From the NCBI GenBank assembly GCA_038206395.1, contig JBBRAX010000009.1, positions 93,586 to 157,585 on the forward strand: DNA of 64,000 bases. The letters are read 5' to 3'. Under the pieces are notes generated by a model. That model saw only the letters and a program-made list of their open reading frames with translations, did no database searches and was not told the DNA's origin. The stretch comes from JAGSPQ01 sp038206395 (GTDB taxonomy: Bacteria > Myxococcota > Myxococcia > Myxococcales > Myxococcaceae). Position 1 is the first letter of the stretch. Each line of letters starts with the position of its first letter. Positions 24,223-33,068 of this stretch are shown here, piece after piece. A program made the translations under genes and the position numbers.

Positions 24223-26871
24223 ATGTCCGCCCCTATGAGCGCCGCGGAGATTCGCGACGCATTCCTCACCTTCTTCGAGCAGCAGGCCCACCGCAAAGTG
24301 GCCAGCTCTTCCCTCGTGCCGGCGAACGACCCCACCCTGCTCTTCACCAACGCAGGCATGGTGCAGTTCAAGGACGTCTTCACGGGCCGCGAGCCGCGCG
24401 ACTACCGGCGCGCCACCACTTCCCAGAAGTGTGTTCGCGCTGGCGGCAAGCACAACGACCTCGACAACGTCGGCTTCACGGCCCGCCACCACACGTTCTT
24501 CGAGATGCTGGGCAACTTCAGCTTCGGCGACTACTTCAAGGCCGACGCGATTGCCTTCGCGTGGAAGTTCGTCACCGAGGTGTTGAAGCTTCCCAAAGAC
24601 CGTTTGTCGGTCACCGTCTTCAAGGGCGAGGCGGGCATTCCCGCCGACGAAGAGGCCTACGAGCTCTGGTCGAAGCAGGGCGTGGCGAAAGACCGCATTC
24701 GCCGCCTCGGGCTCGCCGATAACTTCTGGTCGATGGGCGACATCGGCCCCTGCGGCCCGTGCAGCGAGATCTACGTCTACCTGCCCGACGGGCCGGTGAA
24801 AGAAGGTGAGTACGCCGGCGAATCCGAAAGCTGGATGGAGATCTGGAACCTGGTCTTCATGCAGTTCGAACGGAAAGAGAAAGACGGTGCGCTGCTCGCG
24901 CTGCCCCGCCCATCGATCGACACCGGCGCCGGCCTCGAGCGAGTCACTGCCGTCGTGCAGGGAAAGAAGTCGAACTACGACACCGACGTGTTCGCTCCGC
25001 TGCTCGCGAAGGCGGCGGCGCTGAGCAAGAAGACGTATGGCGAGAACGAGGCCGACAGCGCGTCGATGCGCGTGATCGCCGACCACTCGCGCGCGACGGC
25101 TTTCCTGATCGCCGATGGCGTGCAGCCGTCGAACGAAGGAAGGGGTTACGTGCTGCGCCGGATCATGCGCCGGGCGATTCGCCACGGCTCACGCCTGGGG
25201 CTCACCGAGCCCTTCTTCGATCAGACGGTCGACGCGGTCATTGCGCAGCTGGGCAGCGCCTACCCCGAGCTGAACGAGAGCCGCTCGTTCATCCTCGAAG
25301 CGACGAAGCACGAAGAAGAGAGCTTCCGCCGCACGCTCGACCGTGGCCTCAAGCTCATCGACGAAGAAACCGACAAGCTCAAGGCCAGCGGCGGCAAGAC
25401 GCTGTCGGGCGACGCGGTGTTCTTGCTTCACGACACGCACGGCTTCCCGTGGGACTTGACGCAGGTGATCGCGAAAGAACGCGGCTTCGACATCGACCTC
25501 GACGGCTACCAGAAGCGAATGGAAAAGCAGCGCGGCGGCAGCTTCGGCGGCAGCGGAGAGAAAGCGGTCTCGGAAATCTGGATGACGCTGGGCACGAAGC
25601 TCAAGGCGACCTTGTTCAGCGGCTACGAAGGCACGACAGGCAGCGGCAAGGTCGTCGCGCTCGTTCAGAAAGGAGCCGAAGTGCAGTCGGTGAAAGCCGG
25701 CGCCGAGGTCGAGATCGTGATCGACGCGTCACCCTTCTATGCCGAGTCGGGCGGCCAGGTCGGCGACACCGGCAGCCTGACGAACGCCACCACCACCATC
25801 GACGTGCTCGACACCACCAGGCCCGCGGGCAACCTTCACGTGCTGAAGGCAAAGGTGAAGTCGGGCGAGCTGAAGGTCGGCGACTCGCTCGACCAGCAGG
25901 TCGACGAGCAGCGCCGCAAGTCGATCGCCGCGAACCACTCGGCCACCCACCTGCTGCACCGCGCGCTGAAAGTCGTGCTCGGTGACGCGGTGAAGCAGGC
26001 CGGCAGCGTGGTGCAGCCCGACTACCTGCGCTTCGACTACTCGTGCTTCCAGGCGCCCACGCCCGAGCAGCTCGAGAAGGTCGAAGACCTGGTCAACGGC
26101 TGGATTCGCGACAACGCGACGGCGACCACGAAGGTGATGGCGCTCGACGAGGCCAAAGCGTCCGGAGCGGTGGCGATGTTCGGCGAGAAGTACGGTGACC
26201 GCGTGCGCGTCGTCAGCGTCCACCCAGAATCGACCGAGCTCTGCGGCGGCACCCACGCCCATGCGTCTGGAGATCTCGGCGTCTTCAAGATCACCCAGGA
26301 ATCGTCGATTGCGTCTGGCGTGCGCCGCGTCGTCGCGCTCACCGGGGTCGGTGCTTTCGCGTTCTTCCGCGAGCTCGACAAAGAACTCAAGCGCGCCGCC
26401 GAAGTCCTCAAGGCGCCGCCGCGCGAAGTCGTCAAGCGCATCGAAGCGCTGCAGGCCCGCGGCAAGGAACAGGACGCCGAGCTGAAGAAGGCGAACCTGA
26501 AAGCGCAGACGGGTTCTTCGGCCGCCTTCGTCGAGAAGCTGGTCGGCGCCGTGAAGGTGCGCACCCAGCAGGTGTCGACGCCATGCGACGCCAACGTGAT
26601 GCGCGAGCTCGCCGACCGTTACCGCGACCAGCTGCAGTCGGGCATCGTCGGCCTCGGCGGTGAGACAGCCGACGGCAAGGCGATCATCCTCGTCGCCGCC
26701 ACCAAGGATCTCGTCGCGAAGGGCTTCAAGGCCGGCGACGCAGTGCGGCAGATGGCTGAGACCGTGGGAGGCAAAGGTGGCGGCAAGCCCGAGCTCGCGC
26801 AGGCGGGCGGCACCGACCCGTCGAAGATTCCGCAGGCGCTCGAACGCCTGTTCGGGCTGGTGAACGTTTGA
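24223..26871 (+). CDS. alaS: alanyl-tRNA synthetase
   Basis: The protein has 882 residues from the ATG at 24223; an ATG at 24187 would add twelve unconserved residues. Class II motifs are present: motif 1 region in FFEQQAHRKVASSSLVP, motif 2 in HHTFFEMLGNFSFGDYFK, motif 3 in STGAGLERV-type form (DTGAGLERVTAV). The editing domain carries the zinc motifs NHSATHLLHRAL and CGGTHAHASGD. The C-terminal oligomerisation domain ends in GGGKPELAQAGG. It charges tRNA-Ala and clears Ser/Gly errors. Its stop overlaps the next start by TTGA, linking it to a lipoprotein and a PilZ-Hsp70 gene. Confidence 0.97.
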   Translation: MSAPMSAAEIRDAFLTFFEQQAHRKVASSSLVPANDPTLLFTNAGMVQFKDVFTGREPRDYRRATTSQKCVRAGGKHNDLDNVGFTARHHTFFEMLGNFSFGDYFKADAIAFAWKFVTEVLKLPKDRLSVTVFKGEAGIPADEEAYELWSKQGVAKDRIRRLGLADNFWSMGDIGPCGPCSEIYVYLPDGPVKEGEYAGESESWMEIWNLVFMQFERKEKDGALLALPRPSIDTGAGLERVTAVVQGKKSNYDTDVFAPLLAKAAALSKKTYGENEADSASMRVIADHSRATAFLIADGVQPSNEGRGYVLRRIMRRAIRHGSRLGLTEPFFDQTVDAVIAQLGSAYPELNESRSFILEATKHEEESFRRTLDRGLKLIDEETDKLKASGGKTLSGDAVFLLHDTHGFPWDLTQVIAKERGFDIDLDGYQKRMEKQRGGSFGGSGEKAVSEIWMTLGTKLKATLFSGYEGTTGSGKVVALVQKGAEVQSVKAGAEVEIVIDASPFYAESGGQVGDTGSLTNATTTIDVLDTTRPAGNLHVLKAKVKSGELKVGDSLDQQVDEQRRKSIAANHSATHLLHRALKVVLGDAVKQAGSVVQPDYLRFDYSCFQAPTPEQLEKVEDLVNGWIRDNATATTKVMALDEAKASGAVAMFGEKYGDRVRVVSVHPESTELCGGTHAHASGDLGVFKITQESSIASGVRRVVALTGVGAFAFFRELDKELKRAAEVLKAPPREVVKRIEALQARGKEQDAELKKANLKAQTGSSAAFVEKLVGAVKVRTQQVSTPCDANVMRELADRYRDQLQSGIVGLGGETADGKAIILVAATKDLVAKGFKAGDAVRQMAETVGGKGGGKPELAQAGGTDPSKIPQALERLFGLVNV

Positions 26872-27461
26872 AGCAGCTTGGGGTGGTGGCGGCGGCGTTG
26901 GGGCTGCTGCTCACGGGCTGCCCGAAGGAAGAGGCGCCCGCGAGCAACGACCGCCTGCTGAAGAAGCTGCAGGCCGAGAAAGATCGCCTCGACCAGGGTG
27001 GCGCCGCGCCGAAGCCGATGGCGCCTCCGGTTGCCGAGCCGACACCGCTGGCCGCGCGCGCTGCCATGCCCGATGTGCCCAAGCTGCTCGCCGTCACCAA
27101 CGTGCCCGGGTTCAGCTGTGGCCCCGCCGCCTGCCAGGTCTCGTCTATTGAGACGTCGCACCACCTCGCGGGCGAAAAGATGTCGCTCACGTCCGACGAC
27201 TACTTCTTCAAGGTGACGCTGGCGGTGCAGCACGCGCGCGGTGGGCCGATGGACTTTGGCCTTTCGAAGCTCGTCGCCGGCAGCGAAGAGTTCCCGATCG
27301 CCAAAGATGCCCAGCGGCTGGCCGGCACGCGTGAGCTCGCCCGCAGCTTCAAGCCCGGGGAAAAAGCCGACGTGGTGCTGCTGTTCGAGGCGCCGGGGGC
27401 GGCGACCGCCGCGGGCCTTACGCTTTTCGTCGCTGGGGGCGACGGCGTGCCTTTGCAGTGA
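26868..27461 (+). CDS. lipoprotein of unknown function
   Basis: The protein has 197 residues. The TTG start at 26868 overlaps the alaS stop by four bases and gives a perfect lipoprotein signal, MKQLGVVAAALGLLLTGC. A short coiled coil and a Pro/Ala-rich stretch (25-65) follow. The C-terminal domain is beta-rich with a cysteine pair FSCGPAACQV that could form a disulfide. The fold reads like an Ig-type domain (FSLKPGEKADVVLLFEAP-like pattern near 160-175). The stop overlaps the PilZ-Hsp70 start by GTGA. It may be the envelope partner of that fusion protein. Confidence 0.65.
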   Translation: MKQLGVVAAALGLLLTGCPKEEAPASNDRLLKKLQAEKDRLDQGGAAPKPMAPPVAEPTPLAARAAMPDVPKLLAVTNVPGFSCGPAACQVSSIETSHHLAGEKMSLTSDDYFFKVTLAVQHARGGPMDFGLSKLVAGSEEFPIAKDAQRLAGTRELARSFKPGEKADVVLLFEAPGAATAAGLTLFVAGGDGVPLQ

Positions 27462-29470
27462 CTGGTTCGGACGCCAAGCCCGTCGCGCTGCGAATCCGGC
27501 TCCCCTTCGCCACCGAAGAGGAGTTCGTTCAGCGCTACGGCCAGAACGTCGCCCGCGGCGGCATCTTCATCGCGACCCGCGCGGTGAAGGCCGTGGGAAC
27601 CGCGATCGCCTTCGAGCTCGTGCTGCAGGGCGGCGAACGGTTGATGCGCGGTGAAGGCGCTGTGCAGCAGGTGCAGGAAGACGCGGCGCCCGGAAAGAGC
27701 GGAATGCTGGTGCGCTTCATCCGGCTCGACGCCCGCACCCGCGCGCTGATCGATCGCATCCTCGCGCTGCGCGAAGGCGTCACCGATGCAGAGCCTCCTG
27801 CCGCCGAGCCGTCGAAGCCCCCGCCTCCCCCCGCGCCGATCGGCCGTGGCCTCAAGCCCGCCGCCGCGCTGCTGGCCGACGACGTCGTGCTCGGCATCGA
27901 CCTCGGCACCACCACCTGCCGCGCTGCGGTGTGGCTCGACGGCGGCCCGCAGCTCATCCCGCTGGCTGGCCCGACGGGCTTCGCGCTGCCGTCGCTGGTC
28001 GCGGTCGATGGCGAAGGCAACCTGCGCGTCGGCCCTGCGGCGAAGGGCGTGCGCGCCGAGCATCCCGAGAATGCAGTCACCGGCTTGAAGCGCCTGCTGG
28101 GACAGCGCGCGCGGTCGAAGGCAGTCAAGTTGCTGCTGCCGCGCTTCCCTTTCACGGTGGTGGCGGATCAAGACGGCGACGCCGGCGCCGAGCTCGCGGG
28201 GCGCGTTCACTCGATGCCTGAGCTCGCGGCCCTGCTGCTGAAGGAAATCAAGAACAGCGCGCAGGACATGCTCGAGCGCGAGCTGAAGCGCGCGGTGCTC
28301 TGCGTGCCCGCCTGGTACTCGGACCACCAGCGCGGCGCCGTGCTCGAAGCCGGCCGCCTCGCCGGGCTCGAGGTCCTGCGAATTCTCAACGAGCCTTCTG
28401 CGGTCGCGCTCGCCTTCGGCTACGGCCGCGGCCTCGCCCGAAAGCGCCTGCTGGTCTACGACCTGGGCGGCGGCACCTTCGACGCCTCGGTGGTCGAGAT
28501 GACGGGCGACGATCTCGAGGTCGTCTCGACGGGCGGCGACAACTTCCTCGGAGGCATCGACTTCGACGAACGCGTGGCCGACGCCCTGGCCGGCACTTTC
28601 CCCGAGGGCCTTCGCCAGCGCTTGGAGCAGTCGCGCGTCTCGTGGGAACGCACCCGCGACGCCGCCGAGGTCGCGAAGATCGCGCTCTCGGATCAAGAGA
28701 TCGCCGCCGTGCACGTGCCTTTCGCGGTGATGGACGAAGGCGGCGCTCCTGTCGATTTGCGCGCCAGCGTCACCCGGGCCCAGATCGATCAGCTCACCAA
28801 CGACCTGGTCGAACGCACTGCCGATGTGACCCGCGTCGTGCTCGAGGTCGGCCGCGTCAACGCCGCCGCGCTCGACGAGGTGCTGCTGGTCGGTGGCCAG
28901 AGCCGCGCGCCGCTGGTTCGAAAGCGCCTCGAAGCGCTGGTCGGCCGGCCACCCCGCACCGATGTCGATCCGCAAGGGGCGGTGGCCCTGGGAGCGGCGA
29001 TTTTCGGCCACAGCCTGGTGCAGCGCGAACGCGGAAAAGCCGGCGTCTCTCTTTCCGAGGTGCTCTCGGCCCCCATCGGCGTGGCCGTCAAGGGCGGCGG
29101 CTTCCTGCGTGTGCTCGAGCGGAACACCCGCCTGCCCGCCGAGAAGACGCTCGCCGTCCCCGTCTCTAGTCGGCCGATCGAGGTCGCCGTCTTCCAAGGC
29201 ACCAACGCCCGAGCCGACGAGAACGAGTACCTGGGCGTCCTGCACGCATCGATCGATAAGCCCGGAGAATTGCTGCTTCGTTTCGCCGTCAGCGCCGACG
29301 GCCGGCTCGACGTGGGAGCGGTCGGGAGGAAGGCCTCGTTCTCGACCGCCGATGCCACCGACGAGGTTCGCGCCCGCCTCTACGCCGAAGCGCCCCTGCC
29401 CGGCGAGGGCGAGGCCGAGGCCGAGAGCAAAGGCCTCTTCAAAGGGATAAAACGCCTGTTCGGTCGCTGA
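27458..29470 (+). CDS. PilZ-like domain fused to Hsp70 (DnaK-type) chaperone
   Basis: The protein has 670 residues from the GTG at 27458. Residues 1-110 are a PilZ-like domain of the type common in myxobacteria (LRIRLPFATEEEFVQRYGQNVARGGIFI). A Pro-rich linker (about 110-140) follows. From about 143 comes an Hsp70 nucleotide-binding domain with phosphate-1 GIDLGTTTC, LNEPSAVALAFGYG, phosphate-2 VYDLGGGTFDASVV and adenosine motif LLVGGQSRAPLV. A short substrate-binding-like domain completes it; the usual helical lid is reduced. It is coupled to the preceding lipoprotein gene. The PilZ part lacks an obvious RxxxR before the domain, so cyclic di-GMP binding is uncertain. Confidence 0.88.
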   Translation: MTGSDAKPVALRIRLPFATEEEFVQRYGQNVARGGIFIATRAVKAVGTAIAFELVLQGGERLMRGEGAVQQVQEDAAPGKSGMLVRFIRLDARTRALIDRILALREGVTDAEPPAAEPSKPPPPPAPIGRGLKPAAALLADDVVLGIDLGTTTCRAAVWLDGGPQLIPLAGPTGFALPSLVAVDGEGNLRVGPAAKGVRAEHPENAVTGLKRLLGQRARSKAVKLLLPRFPFTVVADQDGDAGAELAGRVHSMPELAALLLKEIKNSAQDMLERELKRAVLCVPAWYSDHQRGAVLEAGRLAGLEVLRILNEPSAVALAFGYGRGLARKRLLVYDLGGGTFDASVVEMTGDDLEVVSTGGDNFLGGIDFDERVADALAGTFPEGLRQRLEQSRVSWERTRDAAEVAKIALSDQEIAAVHVPFAVMDEGGAPVDLRASVTRAQIDQLTNDLVERTADVTRVVLEVGRVNAAALDEVLLVGGQSRAPLVRKRLEALVGRPPRTDVDPQGAVALGAAIFGHSLVQRERGKAGVSLSEVLSAPIGVAVKGGGFLRVLERNTRLPAEKTLAVPVSSRPIEVAVFQGTNARADENEYLGVLHASIDKPGELLLRFAVSADGRLDVGAVGRKASFSTADATDEVRARLYAEAPLPGEGEAEAESKGLFKGIKRLFGR

Positions 29471-29583
29471 GCACGCAACTTCATGCGACCTCATCCGACA
29501 ATGTAGGCAAATGAAGTCCTGAAGTACTTGCTGTCATATTTCACCGCCTTCCTCGACCGCTTCACCCCAAAGGGGTTCACGCC

Positions 29584-31344
29584 ATGCCGAAGATTACCGA
29601 CCGCGGGATTGCCAACATCTACACGAAGCTCGAGACCGAGCAGCGCACCAACCCGAGCGTGAAGATCGGGCAGGCGCAGGCGCTGGAAATTCTCGCAGCG
29701 GTTGGCGATCGGTCGGGCTGGTCGGCTGCCTCGGCGCTGAAGGAGCTCCAGAAGCCGGGCCTCACCCAGCAGGCGCAGATCGACATCGCGAAGAAGGGCC
29801 TCAGCGCCACCGAGCGCAGGGACCTCGAGAAGATCCTCGATGCCGGCACGGTGCCGCTCGAGCCTTCGGCGCGCCAGTTCCTCGAAGCGGTCATCGGCCG
29901 GACCTCGCCGCAGCCCCCGAATCCTCCGGTCGGCAACGCAGACCTGAAGATCCAGGGCAACCAGACCTCGGGCCTCAGCGGCTTCGCGAAGGCCGGCGAC
30001 AGCATCGAAGCGATCAACCTCAGCGCCGCTCCGTCGGGCCGCTTGACGCTGGAAGACACGATGGTGATCGGCAAGGCCGACGCGGCGGGCCAGTTCAAGA
30101 ACGCGAAGCTCACTGGAGACCAGGCGATGCAGGAAGGCGACCTGATTCGGATGCGCGCCCGCCACGCCGACGGCACGGCTGGCGACTGGGTCACCGTGAA
30201 GGCTGAAGGCCTTGGAACCGCCGACACGCGCAACGCCGCGGTCGCCATCTTCCGCATCGGCCTCACCGACGCGGGCAACGGCAAGATCAACGTCGCGAAC
30301 ATCAACGCCAGCCGCCAGGTCTCTGAACCGGGCGCGCAGCTGCAGCTGACCAACGTCCGCACCGGTGAGAAGACGAAGGTCACCATCGACGACAAGGGCA
30401 GCTTCCCCGCGGGCTTCAGCATTCCCGGCAAGCCGGGCGACGTCTTCTCGGTGGCGGCCACCGACGGAAAGAACAACACCAGCTTCGCGACCGAGGTCGG
30501 CAAGCTCACGGTTCCGGGCGGCGCGCCTGCCACCGGCGACCTGATCAAGGATCCGGCGCTTCACAAGGACGAGCTCAACACCGACGGCACGCCGAAGTTC
30601 TCGACCAAGCGCTTCACTGGCCCGCTGTTCAAGGACGGCGTCTCGCCGAAGGACACGCAGCAGGGCCAGATTGGTGACTGCTACTTCCCGTCGGCCATCT
30701 CGGCCATCGCGCAGGCGAACCCCGACGCGCTGCAGAAGATGATCAAAGACAACGGCGATGGCACCTACACCGTCAACTTCAAAGAGAAAGACTGGATGTC
30801 CGGCAACTACAAGGATGTCCCGATCAAGGTCGACGGCGATCTCTACGTTCGCAGCTGGGGCGGCCCCCTGTACGGCGCGACCCTGGGCTCGGACAAGGGC
30901 GAGAAGACGATGGAGCTCTGGTTCCCACTGGTCGAGAAGGCCTACGCCACGTGGAAGGGCAGCTACAACGCGATCGGCAACGGCGGCATGTCCAGCGACG
31001 TCTTCCAGGAAGTCCTCGGTAAAGACGGCCAGGACATGAGCATCAAGTACGCAAACCCGGACACGCTCTGGAAGACGCTGAAGACCGCGATCGACAACAA
31101 GCAGCCCGTGTCGGCCGGCACCTACGGCGATGACCAGGACGCGCTGTACACCAACACCGGCGTCCACTCCGACCACTCGTACTCGGTGCTCGGCTACAAG
31201 GAAGTGAACGGCGAGAAGCTGGTCACCATCCGCAACCCGTGGGGCGAAACCGAGCCCGCTGGCAACGGCGCGAACGACGGCATCTTCGACCTGCCCCTGA
31301 AGGACTTCCAGAAGCTCTACCAGACGCTGATGTACACGAACTAA
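29584..31344 (+). CDS. calpain-like (C2 family) cysteine protease
   Basis: The protein has 586 residues. The last 240 residues are a calpain-type catalytic core: Cys366 in GQIGDCYF, His531 in DHSYSVLGY, and Asn551 in IRNPWG, with the order and spacing of calpains. Residues 1-110 are helical with no signal peptide, and 110-315 form two beta-sandwich-like units (SGLSGFAKAGDSIEAIN... and ASRQVSEPGAQLQLTN). AAGGGG lies eight bases before the ATG. The 113-base region upstream is less GC-rich and should hold the promoter. The next gene starts within its stop codon, so both are made together. It may be exported by a leaderless route, or cut proteins inside the cell. Confidence 0.85.
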   Translation: MPKITDRGIANIYTKLETEQRTNPSVKIGQAQALEILAAVGDRSGWSAASALKELQKPGLTQQAQIDIAKKGLSATERRDLEKILDAGTVPLEPSARQFLEAVIGRTSPQPPNPPVGNADLKIQGNQTSGLSGFAKAGDSIEAINLSAAPSGRLTLEDTMVIGKADAAGQFKNAKLTGDQAMQEGDLIRMRARHADGTAGDWVTVKAEGLGTADTRNAAVAIFRIGLTDAGNGKINVANINASRQVSEPGAQLQLTNVRTGEKTKVTIDDKGSFPAGFSIPGKPGDVFSVAATDGKNNTSFATEVGKLTVPGGAPATGDLIKDPALHKDELNTDGTPKFSTKRFTGPLFKDGVSPKDTQQGQIGDCYFPSAISAIAQANPDALQKMIKDNGDGTYTVNFKEKDWMSGNYKDVPIKVDGDLYVRSWGGPLYGATLGSDKGEKTMELWFPLVEKAYATWKGSYNAIGNGGMSSDVFQEVLGKDGQDMSIKYANPDTLWKTLKTAIDNKQPVSAGTYGDDQDALYTNTGVHSDHSYSVLGYKEVNGEKLVTIRNPWGETEPAGNGANDGIFDLPLKDFQKLYQTLMYTN

Positions 31345-31703
31345 TGGCCAAACCTCCCGAACCGCTGCAGGACGTCCTTCCCAAGGCCACCTGGGTCTTC
31401 GACGCCGAAGTCGTCGAAGTGCTCAAGCAAGGCCCCGCGCCCGAGAAGAAAGAAGCCCGGGCGGGCGCCAGCGACACCGGCCAGAAGACGGCGAGCCAGA
31501 CCGTGAAGATCAAGGTCAACCGCGTGCTGCGCGGCGAGCCGGTGAAAGAGATGATCGTCGAGAAGCCCGAGGCGGGTTACGCGCTGCGTGCCGGTAACCA
31601 CGGCCCGTTTCTCATCGACGACTCGAAGGTGATTCTTGGCCGCTACGGCCCCGACACCTACGCCTTCAGCAAGCTCGAGGCGGCGATCGCCGCGAAGAAG
31701 TAA
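31344..31703 (+). CDS. small beta-rich protein coupled to the calpain-like protease
   Basis: The protein has 119 residues. Its ATG at 31344 overlaps the protease stop (TAATG). It has no signal peptide. The strand pattern WVFDAEVVEVL, a charged loop, VKIKVNRVLRGEPV, then LRAGNHGPFLID reminds me of NTR/TIMP-like or OB-type barrels, where a strand pair VxVxRVLKG is followed by a G..FLI turn. This similarity is by eye only. The coupling makes a protease inhibitor, immunity protein or regulatory subunit reasonable. The stop abuts that of the convergent gshA gene. Confidence 0.6.
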   Translation: MAKPPEPLQDVLPKATWVFDAEVVEVLKQGPAPEKKEARAGASDTGQKTASQTVKIKVNRVLRGEPVKEMIVEKPEAGYALRAGNHGPFLIDDSKVILGRYGPDTYAFSKLEAAIAAKK

Positions 31704-33032
31704 TCAGGCGGTAAAGGCATCGAGCAGCGCCACTGGCCCACGGGGAGCTTCGAGCACCCGGTGGGCGGGTGACTTTCCGGACTTCGCGACGTCTGCCAGC
31801 GGCTGCAGCAGCGGCGCGTCGGCCGGGTCGAGCCGCATCAGCCCGCGCTGCGCGATCTCGACCACCTCGGTCGCCAGCGCGCCCAGCGAGCGTCCGGCGT
31901 GCTTCCCCGCCAGGCCTTCGCGCTGCGCCAGGCCGTGGAGCTGTAGGTGCGCCGGAAGCCTCAGCTTCGGCAGCGCCGTCTCGAGCTCGCCCAGCGCAGT
32001 GGCGTCGTACAGAAGCCCGCGCATCAGCGCCGCGAGCGCTCCCGTCATCGCCGCGTCGACGCAGTCGGCCGCGCGAATCTCGAGCACCTTCTTGATTCGC
32101 ACTTCCGGGAACAGCGTCGACAGGTGATCGACCCAGTCGCCGAACCGCGCTGGCGTGCCCTCGAACCCTTCTTTCATCAACTGGCGGAAGTTCAGCTTCG
32201 GGCTCAGGTAGTTGCCGTTGCGCCGCAGAAAAAGCAGCGGAGCGTCCAGCGCCCATTCGACATACGCCGCGTAGCTGAAGCTGCCATCGAGCATCGACGG
32301 CAGGTAGCCGCAGCGCGCGTTGTCGACGTCTGACCAGACGTGGCTGCGGTACGAGAGGTAGCCGCTGGGCTTGCCCTCGACCAGCGGGCTGTTCGCGTAC
32401 AGCGCAACCAGCACCGGAGACAGCCGCGCCGACGCCATCACTTTTCGCGCGCAGTCGGCTTCGTCCTCCCAGTCCAGCGAGACCTGGCCGGTGGCGGTCA
32501 TCAGCATCATCGCGTGCGCCAGCTTTCCGCGGGCACCCAGCGACTCGCGCATCATCCGGTAGCGCGTCTTCGGCATCCACGGCATCTGCGGAATCGAATC
32601 GAAGGGCCGGTAGCCCAGCGTCACCACCCGCAGGCCCAGCGCCGCCGCGTTCGCCTTCAGCTGCGCCAGGTGCTCGACGTTCTCGGCATGCGCCTCGCGC
32701 GCCGTCTGAAAAGGGCTGCCCGACAGCTCGAACTGGCCGCCCGGTTCGAGCGACAGCGCGGCCTTGCCCTTCGTCATCGCGATCACCGGCAGGCCCGGCG
32801 CCTCGCGGTACTCCTCGTACCCATTCTTCGCGAACGACTGCATCAGCGCGCCGATGCCCGACGCGCCTTCGTACGGAACCGCGGCCGACCCGCCCACCGG
32901 GTAGATGAACTTCTCGTGCTCGAGCCCGATGAGTGATTGAGAGGCGATGTTCTGGGGCGACTCGAAGTACGCGAGCAGCTGCGCGTGCGACGTCAGCGGG
33001 CGATCTTCGGTCTGCTTGCTGTCGAGCGACAT
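31704..33032 (-). CDS. gshA: glutamate-cysteine ligase, plant/proteobacterial type (GCS2)
   Basis: The protein has 442 residues. Motifs typical of the GCS2 family include GLEHEKF near residue 36, LEPGGQFELSG (about 94-104), MPKTRYRMM, and TATGQVSLDWEDE (about 180-192). The C-terminal half has the substrate-site region LEIRAADC. It makes gamma-glutamylcysteine, the first step of glutathione synthesis. No gshB is nearby. The gene diverges from the EI24 membrane protein gene with only 36 bases between the starts. Confidence 0.88.
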   Translation of the reverse strand: MSLDSKQTEDRPLTSHAQLLAYFESPQNIASQSLIGLEHEKFIYPVGGSAAVPYEGASGIGALMQSFAKNGYEEYREAPGLPVIAMTKGKAALSLEPGGQFELSGSPFQTAREAHAENVEHLAQLKANAAALGLRVVTLGYRPFDSIPQMPWMPKTRYRMMRESLGARGKLAHAMMLMTATGQVSLDWEDEADCARKVMASARLSPVLVALYANSPLVEGKPSGYLSYRSHVWSDVDNARCGYLPSMLDGSFSYAAYVEWALDAPLLFLRRNGNYLSPKLNFRQLMKEGFEGTPARFGDWVDHLSTLFPEVRIKKVLEIRAADCVDAAMTGALAALMRGLLYDATALGELETALPKLRLPAHLQLHGLAQREGLAGKHAGRSLGALATEVVEIAQRGLMRLDPADAPLLQPLADVAKSGKSPAHRVLEAPRGPVALLDAFTA

Positions 33033-33068
33033 GAAATGGGGCGGCTCTTATAACGTGTCTCTTCCCGA

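Noticed and set aside
24166..25185. N-terminal extension of the HEAT-repeat frame
   Set aside because: The extra 340 codons lie opposite alaS. A signal peptide begins at 24165 after a plausible ribosome site, so the gene starts there.
27200..29494. A 764-codon open frame on the minus strand
   Set aside because: It is antisense to the PilZ-Hsp70 gene, whose motifs are clear. Composition is typical of an antisense shadow.
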